From assembly GCA_020848075.1 (NCBI GenBank), contig JADLAV010000029.1, positions 1 through 64,000 on the forward strand: DNA of 64,000 nucleotides, read 5' to 3'. Made by a program: the position numbers and the translations under genes. The stretch is from Burkholderiales bacterium. Its GTDB lineage: Bacteria; Pseudomonadota; Gammaproteobacteria; Burkholderiales; SG8-39. The notes under the pieces are model-generated. The model was given only the letters and a program-made list of their open reading frames with translations, searched no databases and was not told the DNA's origin. Positions 45,309 through 57,203 of the stretch are shown piece after piece. Numbering within the stretch: the stretch's first letter is position 1; each line of letters begins with the position of its first letter.

Positions 45309-46295
45309 ATGGGATTGCTGATCGAGGGCGTCTGGCACGATCGCGGGTACGAGACCCGGAAGACCGCGGGGCGATTCCAGCGTCAGCCGACCCAATTCCG
45401 CAACTGGATCACGCCCGGCGGCAGCCCGGGACCGAGCGGCAAAGGCGGATTCGCGGCCGAGCCGGGGCGCTATCACCTCTACGTGAGCTACGCGTGCCCG
45501 TGGGCCCATCGGACACTCATCTACCGCGCACTGAAAGGGCTCGAGACCGCGGTCTCCCTCTCGGTCGTGCACTGGCACATGGGCGAGCACGGCTGGACCT
45601 TCGATGCCGGCGAGGGCGTCGTGCCCGACACGGTCAACGGCTCCCGCTTCCTGCATGAGATCTACACGCGCGCCGAGCCACGCTACACTGGCCGCGTGTC
45701 GGTGCCCGTGCTCTGGGACAAACGCACCGGCACGATCGTGAGCAACGAATCGTCCGAGATCATCCGCATGTTCAACTCGGCGTTCGACGGCGTCGGCGCG
45801 CGTGCCGGCAACTACTATCCGGCGCGCCTCGGTGCCGAGATCGATGCGCTGAACGCGCGGATCTACGAGACGGTGAACAACGGCGTCTACCGCTGCGGCT
45901 TCGCGACTTCGCAGGAAGCGTACGACGAGGCAGTGGCGCCGCTCTTCGAGAGCCTCGACTGGCTCGATGCGCGGCTGGCCGACCGCCGCTACCTGTGCGG
46001 CGGGGCGCCGACCGAGGCCGACTGGCGGCTCTTGCCGACGCTGCTGCGATTCGACCTGGTTTACTTCGGGCTCTTCAAGTGCAATCTCCGCCGCATCGCC
46101 GACTACGCCCATCTGTCGCAGTACCTGCGCGACCTCTACCAGCATCCGGGCATCGCGGCGACGGTCAACATCGGCCACGTCCGCCGGCACTACTACGGAC
46201 TGCGCCACGTGAACCCGAGCGGGGTCGTGCCGGTCGGTCCGCGCATCGATCTCGACGCGCCCCACGACCGGGCGCGGCTCGCGAGCGTCTCCTGA
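45309..46295 (+). CDS. Glutathionyl-hydroquinone reductase (Xi-class GST)
   Basis: Reduces glutathionyl-(hydro)quinones with glutathione. 328 residues, family length. Active site YACPWAHRTLI (catalytic Cys), FLHEIYTRAEPRYTGRVSVPVLWDK, SNESSEIIRMFN (glutathione contact), and the C-terminal all-helical domain with YRCGFATSQEAYDEAV and RRHYYGLRHVNPSGVVPVGP, all hallmarks of YqjG/PcpF/ECM4. A strong GGAGGAG precedes the ATG. Stands alone; role in quinone detoxification. Confidence 0.95.
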   Translation: MGLLIEGVWHDRGYETRKTAGRFQRQPTQFRNWITPGGSPGPSGKGGFAAEPGRYHLYVSYACPWAHRTLIYRALKGLETAVSLSVVHWHMGEHGWTFDAGEGVVPDTVNGSRFLHEIYTRAEPRYTGRVSVPVLWDKRTGTIVSNESSEIIRMFNSAFDGVGARAGNYYPARLGAEIDALNARIYETVNNGVYRCGFATSQEAYDEAVAPLFESLDWLDARLADRRYLCGGAPTEADWRLLPTLLRFDLVYFGLFKCNLRRIADYAHLSQYLRDLYQHPGIAATVNIGHVRRHYYGLRHVNPSGVVPVGPRIDLDAPHDRARLASVS

Positions 46296-46314
46296 CGCCG
46301 CCGCGCGGCGAGGC

Positions 46315-47433
46315 TCAGCTGTCCGGTCGCTTTCCCGGCGCGGGATCCTGGCCCCCGGGGGTGCGCGGCTCGACCGGCGCTCCCCCGGAGCCCTCTGCTA
46401 CCCACGCCGCCAGCAGCTTGTATGTCACCGCGAGCAGCACCGGGCCGATGAAGATGCCGATCAGTCCGAACGCGAGCAGGCCGCCGATCACCCCCGCGAA
46501 GATCAGGAGCAGCGGCAGGTCGGCCCCGCGCTTGATGAGGAACGGACGCAGGATGTTGTCCAGTGTCACGACGGGAATCGTCCACAGGAGGAGCGCGGTT
46601 CCCCACACGGGGTCGCCCGTCCAATAGAGCCAGGCGATTGCCGGGAAGAGCACCGGCCACACGCCGATCTGCGCGATCGCGAGGATGAACATCACGACGG
46701 TGAGGACCGGCGCGAAAGGAATCCCCGCGACGGCGAGTCCGATGCCGCCGAGCGCCGCCTGCACGAGCGCGGTGAGCACCACACCGAGGGCGACGCCGCG
46801 GATCGCCTGCGCGGCAAGAATCACCACGCCGTCTCCGCGCTCGCCCGCGAGCCGCCGCACGAATCCACGCACGCCGGCACCGAGGCTCTCGCCGGAAACG
46901 TAGAGGATCGCCGTGATCACGACCGTCAGCAGGAACTGCACGATCATGAGCCCGAGCCCCCCGACCTGCCCGGCGAACCATCTCGCCGCGTGGCCGACGT
47001 ACGGCGCGATCTTCGGCAGAAACTCGGCGCCGCCACTCGCGACGGTATCGCGCCAGGCCGTGTCGGCCCTCTCGCCAATCAGCGGCAGTCGCAGGACCCA
47101 CTCGGGCGGCGGGGGCAGTTCACGCGCAGTCACCGACTTCGCCCACGCGCTGATCTCGTCGACGTGCTGGACGATCGCCCCGATCGCCAGGGAGAACGGG
47201 ATGACGAACACGAGCAGCAGGGCCAGCGTCAGCGCCGTGGCTGCAAGCCAGCGCCGGCCCCACAGGTGCGCCTGGATCCCGATCAGCAGCGGCCACGTCG
47301 CGACCGCGATCATCGTCGCCCAGACGAGCGACGGGAGGAAGGGCCGCAGGATCCAGAGCGTCGCCGCGATCAGCAAGCCGATCGTGAGGACGGCGAGGAC
47401 GGTGCGGGTGAGGTCGCGCGGAATCTCGGCCAT
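46315..47433 (-). CDS. AI-2E family membrane protein (YdiK-like)
   Basis: 372 residues with about eight membrane helices. N-terminal VLAVLTIGLLIAATLWILRPFLPSLVWATMIAVATWPLL and the conserved centre GVALGVVLTALVQAALGGIGLAVAGIPF...GVWPVLFPAIAWLYW, then TLDNILRPFLIKRGADLPLLLIFAGVIGGLLAFGLIGIFIGPVLLAV, identify the family. Members act as exporters of autoinducer-2 or as Na+/H+ antiporters; substrate here unknown. Short cytoplasmic Pro/Gly-rich C terminus. The 206-base gap to the EamA gene holds divergent promoters by position only. Confidence 0.9.
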   Translation of the reverse strand: MAEIPRDLTRTVLAVLTIGLLIAATLWILRPFLPSLVWATMIAVATWPLLIGIQAHLWGRRWLAATALTLALLLVFVIPFSLAIGAIVQHVDEISAWAKSVTARELPPPPEWVLRLPLIGERADTAWRDTVASGGAEFLPKIAPYVGHAARWFAGQVGGLGLMIVQFLLTVVITAILYVSGESLGAGVRGFVRRLAGERGDGVVILAAQAIRGVALGVVLTALVQAALGGIGLAVAGIPFAPVLTVVMFILAIAQIGVWPVLFPAIAWLYWTGDPVWGTALLLWTIPVVTLDNILRPFLIKRGADLPLLLIFAGVIGGLLAFGLIGIFIGPVLLAVTYKLLAAWVAEGSGGAPVEPRTPGGQDPAPGKRPDS

Positions 47434-47580
47434 GGCGGCGAAGCGTTGCGGGATGTTACCCGGCGAGCGCGAAAAGCGAAACTTCGCCCTGCTGGTGCCG
47501 CTTCGTTCCCGGATCCGGGTATTTCTGTTTCAATACGCCCGGGCGGCGGAATCGATTGCCGCCCGTACAAGGAGACTTCG

Positions 47581-47643
47581 ATGAGCGTGGGACGAGCGAT
47601 GCCTGCCGCACGGATCGGCTGTCCGGACGCGCGCTCGGCGTGA
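47581..47643 (+). CDS. Possible 20-residue leader peptide overlapping the EamA transporter start
   Basis: A good ribosome site AAGGAGA (47569-47575) is followed by ATG at 47581, opening a 20-codon frame (MSVGRAMPAARIGCPDARSA) whose TGA at 47641-47643 overlaps the GTG start of the transporter (GTGA). The transporter start itself has no ribosome site, so translation could be coupled through this leader. The alternative is that the leader is the displaced N terminus after a frameshift. Nothing in the peptide suggests attenuation. Confidence 0.4.
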   Translation: MSVGRAMPAARIGCPDARSA

Positions 47644-48551
47644 GCGTGCCGCGCACCTCGCCGGTCGTGATCGGCCCGCGGCTCGGGATCGCCCTCCTCC
47701 TCGCGATCGCCACGACGTTCGGCTCGAACCACGTCGCCGCTCGCGTCGCGTTCGAGCACGGTGCGAGCGTGACCACCGCCGTGGCCGTGCGGGCGTCGTT
47801 CACGGCGCTTTTCGTGCTGGCGCTGGCCCGGCTGCAGGGCATCAGCCTTGCGCTGCCGCGCGCCCGGCTCACGCGCGCGGCCGGCGTGGGCGCGCTCCTC
47901 GCCCTGCAAAGCTATTGCCTCTTCGCGGCGGTCGCCCGCATTCCCGTCGCGCTCGCGCTGCTCTCGTTCTACACGTTTCCGATGCTGCTCGCGCTGCTCT
48001 CCTGGGCAACCGGCGGCGAGCGGCCAGCCCGCCGGGCGCTCCTCGCCATGCCGATCGCGCTCGCAGGGCTCGTGCTTGCCCTCGATGTCCTCGGCAAGAC
48101 CGGCGACATCGCGTCGCGCTGGACCGAGATCGGCGCCGGCGTCGGTTTTGCGCTCGCAGCAGCCTTCTCGTTCGCGCTCGTGTTCCTGCTCACCACGCGC
48201 TGGCTGAAGGAGGTGGACGGCCGGGTGCGCACCTTCTATACGACCGCCGTTGCCGCGGTGCTCGTGACGGCGGCCGGCGCCGCGGCCGGGAGCTTCGCCC
48301 TACCGCACGACCCCACGGGCTGGCTCGGCTTGGCCGCGCTGACGGTGCTGTACGGCTCGGCAATCACCTCGCTCTTCGTGCTGCTGCCGCGTCTCGGCGC
48401 GGTGAGCAACTCGGTCGTGCTCAGCTTCGAACCGATTGCCGTCCTCTTCATCGCCTGGGTCATCCTCGGGCAGACGGTCAACGCCCTGCAGGCGGCAGGC
48501 GCGTTCGTCGTGATCGGCGCGATCGCGTTCCTCGGCACGGGGAGGCGGTAG
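47640..48551 (+). CDS. EamA/DMT-family transporter
   Basis: 303 residues with ten membrane helices in two five-helix EamA repeats (LLLAIATTFGSNHVAARVAF... and ALAAAFSFALVFLLTTRWL...). Ends with the family-typical LSFEPIAVLFIAWVILGQTVNALQAAGAFVVIGAIAFL. Such proteins export amino acids, nucleotides or other small metabolites; substrate not inferable. The start appears to be GTG 47640 (or GTG 47646), coupled to a short upstream frame. Confidence 0.88.
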   Translation: MSVPRTSPVVIGPRLGIALLLAIATTFGSNHVAARVAFEHGASVTTAVAVRASFTALFVLALARLQGISLALPRARLTRAAGVGALLALQSYCLFAAVARIPVALALLSFYTFPMLLALLSWATGGERPARRALLAMPIALAGLVLALDVLGKTGDIASRWTEIGAGVGFALAAAFSFALVFLLTTRWLKEVDGRVRTFYTTAVAAVLVTAAGAAAGSFALPHDPTGWLGLAALTVLYGSAITSLFVLLPRLGAVSNSVVLSFEPIAVLFIAWVILGQTVNALQAAGAFVVIGAIAFLGTGRR

Positions 48552-48563
48552 GCGAGCGCTCCT

Positions 48564-50156
<1,593 letters not shown>

Positions 50157-50327
50157 TTCGAAATGCTCGTGCGTGGAGTGGAGGGAGCCGCGAATTTTAC
50201 AGCCCACCGCACAACCGGGCAACCTGAAAGGGGAATTCCCCGCATGCCGGCACGCGTCGTTGCGGTTTGCGCGCCGTCGGAATAGGCTAACCACATCATA
50301 GTTCCGGAATCCGGGATGGAGAGAGCG

Positions 50328-51095
50328 ATGGCGCGATGGATCAGATTCGAGCGATCCGGCACTGCCGGGTTTGGCCAGCTGGACGGGGAGACGGTGCGTG
50401 TTCATTCGGGGGACATGCTCGGCGCGAACGCACCGACCGGCGAGACCGTGCCGCTGTCGGCGGTGCGGCTGCTCACCCCGACCACGCCGACGAAGATGCT
50501 CGCGCTGTGGAACAACTTCCACGCGCTCGCGGCAAAGCTGAACCTCGCGACGCCCGCCGAGCCGCTCTACTTCCTGAAGTCGCCCAACTCCTTTCTCCCG
50601 GGCGGCGCGACCATCCGGAGGCCCGCCGCCTATGACGGCAAGGTCGTGTTCGAGGGCGAGCTCGGCATCGTGATCGGCAAGACCTGCCGCGCGGTCGGCG
50701 TCGAGGAGGCGAGGCGCAACATCTTCGGCTACACGTGCATCAATGACGTGACCGCGGCGGACCTGATCAATCGCGATCCGACTTTCGCGCAATGGACCCG
50801 CGCGAAGAGCTTCGACACCTTCGGTGTCTTCGGCCCGGCCGTCGCAACCGGGCTCGATCCGTCCACGCTCACCGTCCGCACGGTCCTGAACGGCCAGGAA
50901 CGGCAGCACTACCCGGTGTCGGACATGGTGTTCGGCCCGTCCGAGCTCGTGAGCCTCGTCTCGCGCGACATCACGATCGAGCCGGGCGACGTCATCTGCT
51001 GCGGAACATCGATCGGGGTCGGCTCGATGAAGCCGGGCAGCACGATCGAGATCACCATCGACGGGATCGGCACGCTCGCGAACCGCTACGAATGA
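50328..51095 (+). CDS. Fumarylacetoacetate hydrolase family protein
   Basis: 255 residues. Metal-binding Glu pair in [15 protein letters not shown], Asp in [13 protein letters not shown], and the C-terminal [33 protein letters not shown] block of FAH-type hydrolases/isomerases (HpaG, acylpyruvase, 2-hydroxyhepta-2,4-dienedioate isomerase). Acts on 2,4-diketo acids or their enol forms, often in aromatic catabolism. Start at ATG 50328 has GGAGAG upstream; an ATG at 50316 adds four residues. No pathway neighbours. Confidence 0.9.
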   Translation: MARWIRFERSGTAGFGQLDGETVRVHSGDMLGANAPTGETVPLSAVRLLTPTTPTKMLALWNNFHALAAKLNLATPAEPLYFLKSPNSFLPGGATIRRPAAYDGKVVFEGELGIVIGKTCRAVGVEEARRNIFGYTCINDVTAADLINRDPTFAQWTRAKSFDTFGVFGPAVATGLDPSTLTVRTVLNGQERQHYPVSDMVFGPSELVSLVSRDITIEPGDVICCGTSIGVGSMKPGSTIEITIDGIGTLANRYE

Positions 51096-51164
51096 GTCGC
51101 GCCACGCTCGCCGGCATCTGCCGGTTCGCGCCGGCGCGCGCGCCCTGGCGCTCGCCTGGCGTGC

Positions 51165-52573
<1,409 letters not shown>

Positions 52574-52577
<4 letters not shown>

Positions 52578-53629
52578 GGCTTGGTTCCGTTTGCGGCAAG
52601 CGGCAGAAGGATGCGAAAGACCGTCCGGCCGGGCTGGCTCTCGCACTCGATCGCGCCGCGGTGATGCTGGACGTAGGTCTGCGCCAGCGTGAGCCCGAGG
52701 CCGGTGCCGCCTTCGCGGCCTGAGACGAGCGGATGGAAGACGCGGTCCCGCAGCGCGTCGGGCACGCCCGGGCCGTTGTCGATGACGTCGAGCTCGGCCA
52801 CCGACCGGTGGAAGGTCTTGGCGATCGTGACGAAGCGCGCCACTCGCGTGCGCAGCACGATCTCGCCGCGGCCCTTCACCGCCTGCGCGGCGTTCCGCGC
52901 GACGTTCAGCACCGCCTGGATGAGCTGCTCCCGGTCGCCCAGGAGCTCGGGCAGGCTCGCATCGTAGTCGCGGTGCACCTGCAGCTCGGGGAATTCGGCG
53001 AGGATCAGGCTGCGCACGCGCTCGCTCACCTCGTGGATGTTCACCGGACCGCGGGTGGTCGGGCGATGCGGCGTGAGCAGCCGGTCGACGAGCAGCTGCA
53101 GCCGATCGGCCTCCTTGATGATCACCTGCGTGTACTCGTGCAGCGCCGGCCGGTCGAGCTCCCGCTCCAGGAGCTGCGCGGAGCCGCGCAATCCTCCCAG
53201 CGGGTTCTTGATCTCGTGCGCGAGGTTCCGGATGAGCTCACGGTTCGCGAACGCTTGCGCGAGCTCGCGCTCCTCGCGCTCGAGCCGCAGGCGCTGGTCG
53301 ATCGAGCGGAGCTCGAGGGTGAGCGCCGCGTCAGGCGCATCGAGCGGGCTCGCGAGCAGGTTGACGTGAAGCGGCTCGCGGTCGGGCCGCTCGAGGTCGG
53401 TCGCCTGGTTCCAGATTCCGCGCTGCTCGGCGATCGCCTGCGCCAGCCGCTCGCCGAGCGGCGCGACGTTCTCGAAGAGACCGAGGAACGACTGCCCGCG
53501 CAGCGTCCGCGCGCTCTGCTCGAGCATGCTCTCGGCGGCCGGATTGACGTAGACGATGCGCAGATCGCGGTCGAGCAGGACGACCGCCGTGGCGAGGAGG
53601 TCGAGGCCGGCGAACGCAGCCGCGCTCAT
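52574..53629 (-). CDS. ntrB: Nitrogen sensor kinase NtrB
   Basis: 351-residue soluble histidine kinase/phosphatase. N-terminal PAS domain (LLATAVVLLDRDLRIVYVNPAAESML), catalytic H138 in RNLAHEIKNPLGGLRGSAQLL (the NtrB signature), N box, DNGPGVPD and GGTGLGLTLAQT. Controlled by PII proteins in known systems. ATGA-coupled to ntrC; GGGAG precedes its ATG. Confidence 0.96.
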
Positions 53630-53717
53630 ACGCGCTCCCGCGCGCGGGCAGCGCCGTGCGGCAGATGTAAACGGGATTCGAAGCCGGCGCGGGAGCCGGT
53701 GCGCTCTGCCCGCGCGG

Positions 53718-54218
53718 CTACTTCACGCTGGCGAGTTCCCTCGTGATCGCCGCGACGTTGCGCTCGTGCCGGTCGACCGCTTCCTTGAGGGGCTGCAGGC
53801 GATCGAGGACCTTCTGGTAGTTGCGCTCGTCGCCGTTGCGGATGCCCTCCTCCTCGGAGAGCTTCGCCCGCGCGTCGGCCAGGCTTCGCTCCTCGACAGA
53901 GAGCTCGTTCTCGAGAATGCGGCGCCGCGCCTCGTCGCGCGAGCGCTGCGTGTCGCGGTCGACGCGCGGGAAGTTCGCCGGCCGCGCCGACGCCGGCGCA
54001 GCAGCGGCGACCGGCGGCATCGCCGACACCACCGAGATCTCGCGACTCACCACCACGCAGCTCTTGCCCTCGGTTTCCTTCTTGATGTTCGTGTAGTGCG
54101 AGCGCCCGTCGTTCATGCACCGCCAGACGGTGGGCTGACCGACGTTGCCCTGCGCGAGCGCCAGCGGCGCGGCGAGAAGCGCAATGCTCGCAACCGCATA
54201 AAGGGGGAGTCGCGCCAT
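53718..54218 (-). CDS. Exported DUF4124-type protein with coiled coil
   Basis: 166 residues: signal peptide (MARLPLYAVASIALLAAPLALAQ), a DUF4124-like segment PTVWRCMNDGRSHYTNIKKETEGKSC with two Cys, an Ala/Pro linker and a long C-terminal coiled coil (RRRILENELSVEERSLADARAKL). Located between glnA and ntrB; from memory this arrangement occurs in other Betaproteobacteria, but no nitrogen role is evident. The ATG at 54218 follows GAGGTG. Likely promoter described separately. Confidence 0.85.
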   Translation of the reverse strand: MARLPLYAVASIALLAAPLALAQGNVGQPTVWRCMNDGRSHYTNIKKETEGKSCVVVSREISVVSAMPPVAAAAPASARPANFPRVDRDTQRSRDEARRRILENELSVEERSLADARAKLSEEEGIRNGDERNYQKVLDRLQPLKEAVDRHERNVAAITRELASVK

Positions 54219-54248
54219 GGCCGGCACCTCGGCTGAGACGGGAGGAGC

Positions 54249-54277
54249 AGTCTATGGCAAAAGCGCCCTGATTACAA
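54249..54277 (-). promoter_or_regulatory. Sigma-70-like promoter for the DUF4124 gene
   Basis: On the minus strand, TTGTAA (54277-54272) and TAGACT (54254-54249) are spaced by 17 bases, each matching four of six consensus positions. The start would fall about 25 bases before the ATG. It is the most AT-rich part of the 258-base gap 54219-54476; the remainder is GC-rich with no gene. Confidence 0.4.
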
Positions 54278-54476
54278 AACACCTTGGAGCCTCGGTCGGG
54301 GCTTACTTCACGCTGCCGCGGAAGGACCGGCGCCCTCGCCGCGCGGGCGCGCGCGCACCGCGCGGTCATATTGCGCACTGCACCAGGAAAAGAGGGCGGA
54401 CCGCTCTCCCCCTGGTCCGCGATCTCCCGGCAGGTACCCGCGCGCGGGCACCCGGGCCGGGGTACCCACCCGCAGG

Positions 54477-55892
54477 TCACGCGCTGTAATACATGTCGAA
54501 TTCCAACGGGTGGGTCGTCATGCGGAAGCGCGTGACCTCCTCTTCCTTGAGCGCCATGTACGCGTCGATCATGTCGTTCGAGAACACCCCGCCGCGCATG
54601 AGGAACTCGCGATCCTTGTCGAGCTCCTCGAGCGCCTGGTCGAGCGAGTGGCAGACGTGCGGAACCTTCGCGGCCTCTTCCGGCGGCAGGTCGTAGAGGT
54701 TCTTGTCCATCGGGTCGCCCGGCTTGATCTTGTTCTGCACGCCGTCCAGCCCGGCGAGCAGCATCGCGGCGAACGCGAGGTACGGGTTCGCCGTCGGGTC
54801 CGGGAATCGCACTTCCACGCGGCGGCCGTTCGGGCTCGCCACGTAGGGAATGCGGCACGCAGCCGAGCGGTTGCGCGACGAGTACGCGAGGTTGATCGGC
54901 GCCTCGAAGCCCGGCACCAGGCGCTTGTACGAGTTGGTCCCGGGGTTGGTGATCGCGGTCAGCGCCTTCGCGTGCTTGATGATCCCGCCGATGTAGTGCA
55001 GCGCGAAGTCCGACAGGCCGGCATATCCATTCCCTGCGAACAGGTTCTTTCCGTCCTTCCACACCGACTGGTGCACGTGCATGCCCGAACCGTTATCGCC
55101 GACCACCGGCTTCGGCATGAACGTGGCGGTCTTGCCGTAGGAGGCGGCTGTCATCCACACGGTGTACTTCAGGACCTGCATCCAGTCGGCGCGCTTCACC
55201 AGCGTATTGAAGCGCGTGCCGATCTCGGCCTGGCCGGGCGCCGCAACCTCGTGGTGATGCACCTCGACCTCGACGCCCTGCTGATCGAGCGCGAGGCACA
55301 TCGCGTTGCGGATGTCCTGCTGCGTGTCCACCGGCGGCACCGGAAAGTACCCGCCCTTGACCGCGGCGCGGTGCCCCATGTTGCCGCCCTCGTACTCCTC
55401 GCCGGAGGACCACGGCGCCTCCTCGGACTTGATCTTCACGTGGCACCCGGACATGTCGACGTGCCAGGTGACCGAGTCGAAGATGAAGAACTCGGGTTCG
55501 GGGCCGAAGTACGCGGTGTCGCCGAGGCCGGTCGACTTGAGATAGGCCTCGGCGCGCTTCGCGATCGAGCGCGGATCGCGGTCGTAACCCTTCATGTCGG
55601 TGGGCTCGATCACGTCGCACGTGATGTTGAGCACCGTCTCGTCGGTGAACGGGTCCAGGCGCGCGCTGTCGGCATCGGGCAGAAGGAGCATGTCGGAGGC
55701 CTCGATGCCCTTCCATCCCGCGATCGAGGAGCCGTCGAACGCGTGGCCGTGCTCGAACTTCTCGTCGGTGAAGTGGCTCGCGGGCACCGACACGTGCTGC
55801 TCCTTGCCGCGCGTGTCGGTGAAGCGCAGGTCGACGAACTTGACCTCGCGGTCCTTGATGAGCTTCAGTACGTCGGCAGGCTTCATTGACAT
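54477..55892 (-). CDS. glnA: Glutamine synthetase type I
   Basis: Ammonia assimilation. 471 residues, GSI-beta length. Conserved blocks: [116 protein letters not shown] and the adenylylation-type Tyr in [10 protein letters not shown], so it is probably controlled by GlnE. The ATG at 55892 follows AGGAGA. Upstream are a sigma-54 promoter and two NtrC sites, so expression should rise when nitrogen is limiting. Confidence 0.98.
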   Translation of the reverse strand: MSMKPADVLKLIKDREVKFVDLRFTDTRGKEQHVSVPASHFTDEKFEHGHAFDGSSIAGWKGIEASDMLLLPDADSARLDPFTDETVLNITCDVIEPTDMKGYDRDPRSIAKRAEAYLKSTGLGDTAYFGPEPEFFIFDSVTWHVDMSGCHVKIKSEEAPWSSGEEYEGGNMGHRAAVKGGYFPVPPVDTQQDIRNAMCLALDQQGVEVEVHHHEVAAPGQAEIGTRFNTLVKRADWMQVLKYTVWMTAASYGKTATFMPKPVVGDNGSGMHVHQSVWKDGKNLFAGNGYAGLSDFALHYIGGIIKHAKALTAITNPGTNSYKRLVPGFEAPINLAYSSRNRSAACRIPYVASPNGRRVEVRFPDPTANPYLAFAAMLLAGLDGVQNKIKPGDPMDKNLYDLPPEEAAKVPHVCHSLDQALEELDKDREFLMRGGVFSNDMIDAYMALKEEEVTRFRMTTHPLEFDMYYSA

Positions 55893-55953
55893 CCTCGTTC
55901 TCCTATGCGATTGAGCGGAACCGTTTTCTGAATTGGCAGCACGAAATGCCAAT

Positions 55954-55969
55954 GGCGAGAACCATGCCA
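55954..55969 (-). promoter_or_regulatory. Sigma-54 promoter of glnA
   Basis: Minus strand TGGCATGGTTCTCGCC keeps the essential GG and GC doublets exactly ten bases apart (consensus TGGCACG-N4-TTGC; two mismatches). It ends 61 bases before the glnA ATG; predicted start is near 55943. The downstream activator sites lie about 99 and 129 bases upstream of that start, close to the spacing known for enteric glnAp2. Confidence 0.7.
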
Positions 55970-56033
55970 CCCCCGTCGATCGAGCTAGCTCCTTGTTCCG
56001 TAAGCGAGTTGGCCTCGCCGATGCCAAAGGACG

Positions 56034-56050
56034 TGCATCATCCTGGTGCG
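56034..56050. promoter_or_regulatory. NtrC-binding site, proximal
   Basis: TGCATCATCCTGGTGCG, a 17-base imperfect palindrome matching the NtrC pattern TGCAC-N7-GTGCA at most positions. Its centre is 30 bases (about three helical turns) from the distal site, allowing cooperative binding on one face of the DNA. Confidence 0.7.
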
Positions 56051-56063
56051 ACCTCGTATATTG

Positions 56064-56080
56064 TGCACGAATTTGGTGCA
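56064..56080. promoter_or_regulatory. NtrC-binding site, distal
   Basis: TGCACGAATTTGGTGCA, a 17-base palindrome with perfect TGCAC/GTGCA half sites and an AT-rich centre: the best NtrC-type site in the window. It also lies 93 bases before the likely rhodanese start at 56173, so it could affect that gene as well. Confidence 0.8.
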
Positions 56081-56172
56081 AACCCCGTCCGCCCTGGCGA
56101 CGTCACATGAAAGATCTTTTATTTCCGATAGTTAAAGTACTCGAACCCAACCCTTCTCTATCTCTCCGTGCG

Positions 56173-56628
56173 ATGGAGTCATTCGAATCGATGCTTAGCC
56201 GTGCTCGTCAGCGAGCGGCCGAGATGAAGCTGCCCTATCGTGGTGCGCTCACCCCCGGTGAGGCCTTCGCGATCTGGCAGACCGTCATCGGCGCACAGAT
56301 GGTGGACGTCCGGACGCGAGCCGAGCTCGATTGGGTCGGTCGCGTGCCGGGCGCCTTGCACGTCGAGTGGACGGGTTATCCCGGGGGCGTGCGAAACGCC
56401 CGCTTCGCCGAAGAGCTGCGGCTCGCGGTGGAGCGATCCGAGGCGCCGCTCATGTTCATATGCCGCAGCGGCCAGCGCTCGCACCACGCAGCCGCGCTCG
56501 CCGCGCAGCTGGGCTATGGCGAGGCCTACAACGTCCTCGAGGGATTCGAGGGCGACAAGGACGCGCGCGGACATCGCAACACGATCAACGGCTGGCGCGT
56601 GGCAGGGCTGCCCTGGACGCAAGGTTGA
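56173..56628 (+). CDS. Rhodanese-like protein
   Basis: 151 residues with one rhodanese domain: LTPGEAFAIWQ, VDVRTRAELDWVGRVPGALHVEW, active-site loop FICRSGQRSHHAAALA (catalytic Cys) and YNVLEGFEGDKD. Transfers sulfane sulfur or carries persulfides. The start is chosen at 56173 because relatives begin close to this point; an ATG at 56107 would add 22 residues and run nearer the NtrC sites. Divergent from glnA. Confidence 0.88.
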   Translation: MESFESMLSRARQRAAEMKLPYRGALTPGEAFAIWQTVIGAQMVDVRTRAELDWVGRVPGALHVEWTGYPGGVRNARFAEELRLAVERSEAPLMFICRSGQRSHHAAALAAQLGYGEAYNVLEGFEGDKDARGHRNTINGWRVAGLPWTQG

Positions 56629-56668
56629 TGCGAGGACGGCAGCCGCTTTCTAGCGCAAAGGATCGCTG

Positions 56669-57025
56669 ATGACCGACAACGACAGCCTGGAAGGACTGCG
56701 CCACGCGCTCGCCGCCTTCGCCGCAGAGCGCGACTGGGAGCAGTTCCACAATCCGAAGAACCTGGTGATGGCGCTCGTCGCCGAGGCGGGCGAGCTGACC
56801 GAGCACTTCCAGTGGCTCGACGCCGAGGCGAGCGAGCGGCTCGCGCCGGAGACGCGCGCCGAAGTGGAGCTCGAGATCGCCGACGTGCTCCTCTTCCTCG
56901 TCCGGCTCGCCGACCGGCTCGGCATCGACCCGGTGCAGGCGGCGCGGAAGAAGCTCGCGCTGAACGCGGCGAAGTATCCGGTCGAGAAGGCGCGCGGCAA
57001 GGCCACGAAGTACGACAAGCTGTAG
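56669..57025 (+). CDS. MazG-like nucleotide pyrophosphohydrolase
   Basis: 118 residues of the RS21-C6/dCTPase-type all-helical fold: WEQFHNPKNLVMALVAEAGELTEHFQW with the first EAGE metal motif, and EIADVLLFLVRLADRLGID with the second ExxD motif, plus the conserved KKLALNAAKYP. Hydrolyses non-canonical or excess (d)NTPs to monophosphates. AAAGGA precedes the ATG; 40 bases after the rhodanese gene, so likely cotranscribed. Confidence 0.92.
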   Translation: MTDNDSLEGLRHALAAFAAERDWEQFHNPKNLVMALVAEAGELTEHFQWLDAEASERLAPETRAEVELEIADVLLFLVRLADRLGIDPVQAARKKLALNAAKYPVEKARGKATKYDKL

Positions 57026-57060
57026 CAGTCTGTTGAACACCCCGCCTCTTCGCAGGAGGG

Positions 57061-57122
57061 GATATACAAGGGGCTCGCCCCTTGTGCGATTGGGGGATAT
57101 ACAAGGGGGCTTTCCCCCTTGT
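57061..57122. repeat. Pair of direct-repeated hairpins
   Basis: GATATACAAGGGG-CTCG-CCCCTTGT and GATATACAAGGGGG-CTTT-CCCCCTTGT are two near-identical units, each an 8-9-base stem with a four-base loop (57066-57085 and 57101-57122). They sit between the MazG-like gene and rlmJ. Stems are strong enough to act as terminators, but no T-run follows. The remainder of 57026-57203 holds no gene. Confidence 0.8.
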
Positions 57123-57203
57123 TCGTACGACCGGTGTTTTGACTGCACGCGCAATTCGTCAGACGAAGCTTCCGACGACGGCACTTTTTTCGGCAGCCCG
57201 GTA

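Noticed and set aside
54300-54380. Short minus-strand frame ending GSVK downstream of glnA, similar to the end of the DUF4124 gene.
   Set aside because: The similarity is about ten bases and no start codon is in frame; probably chance.
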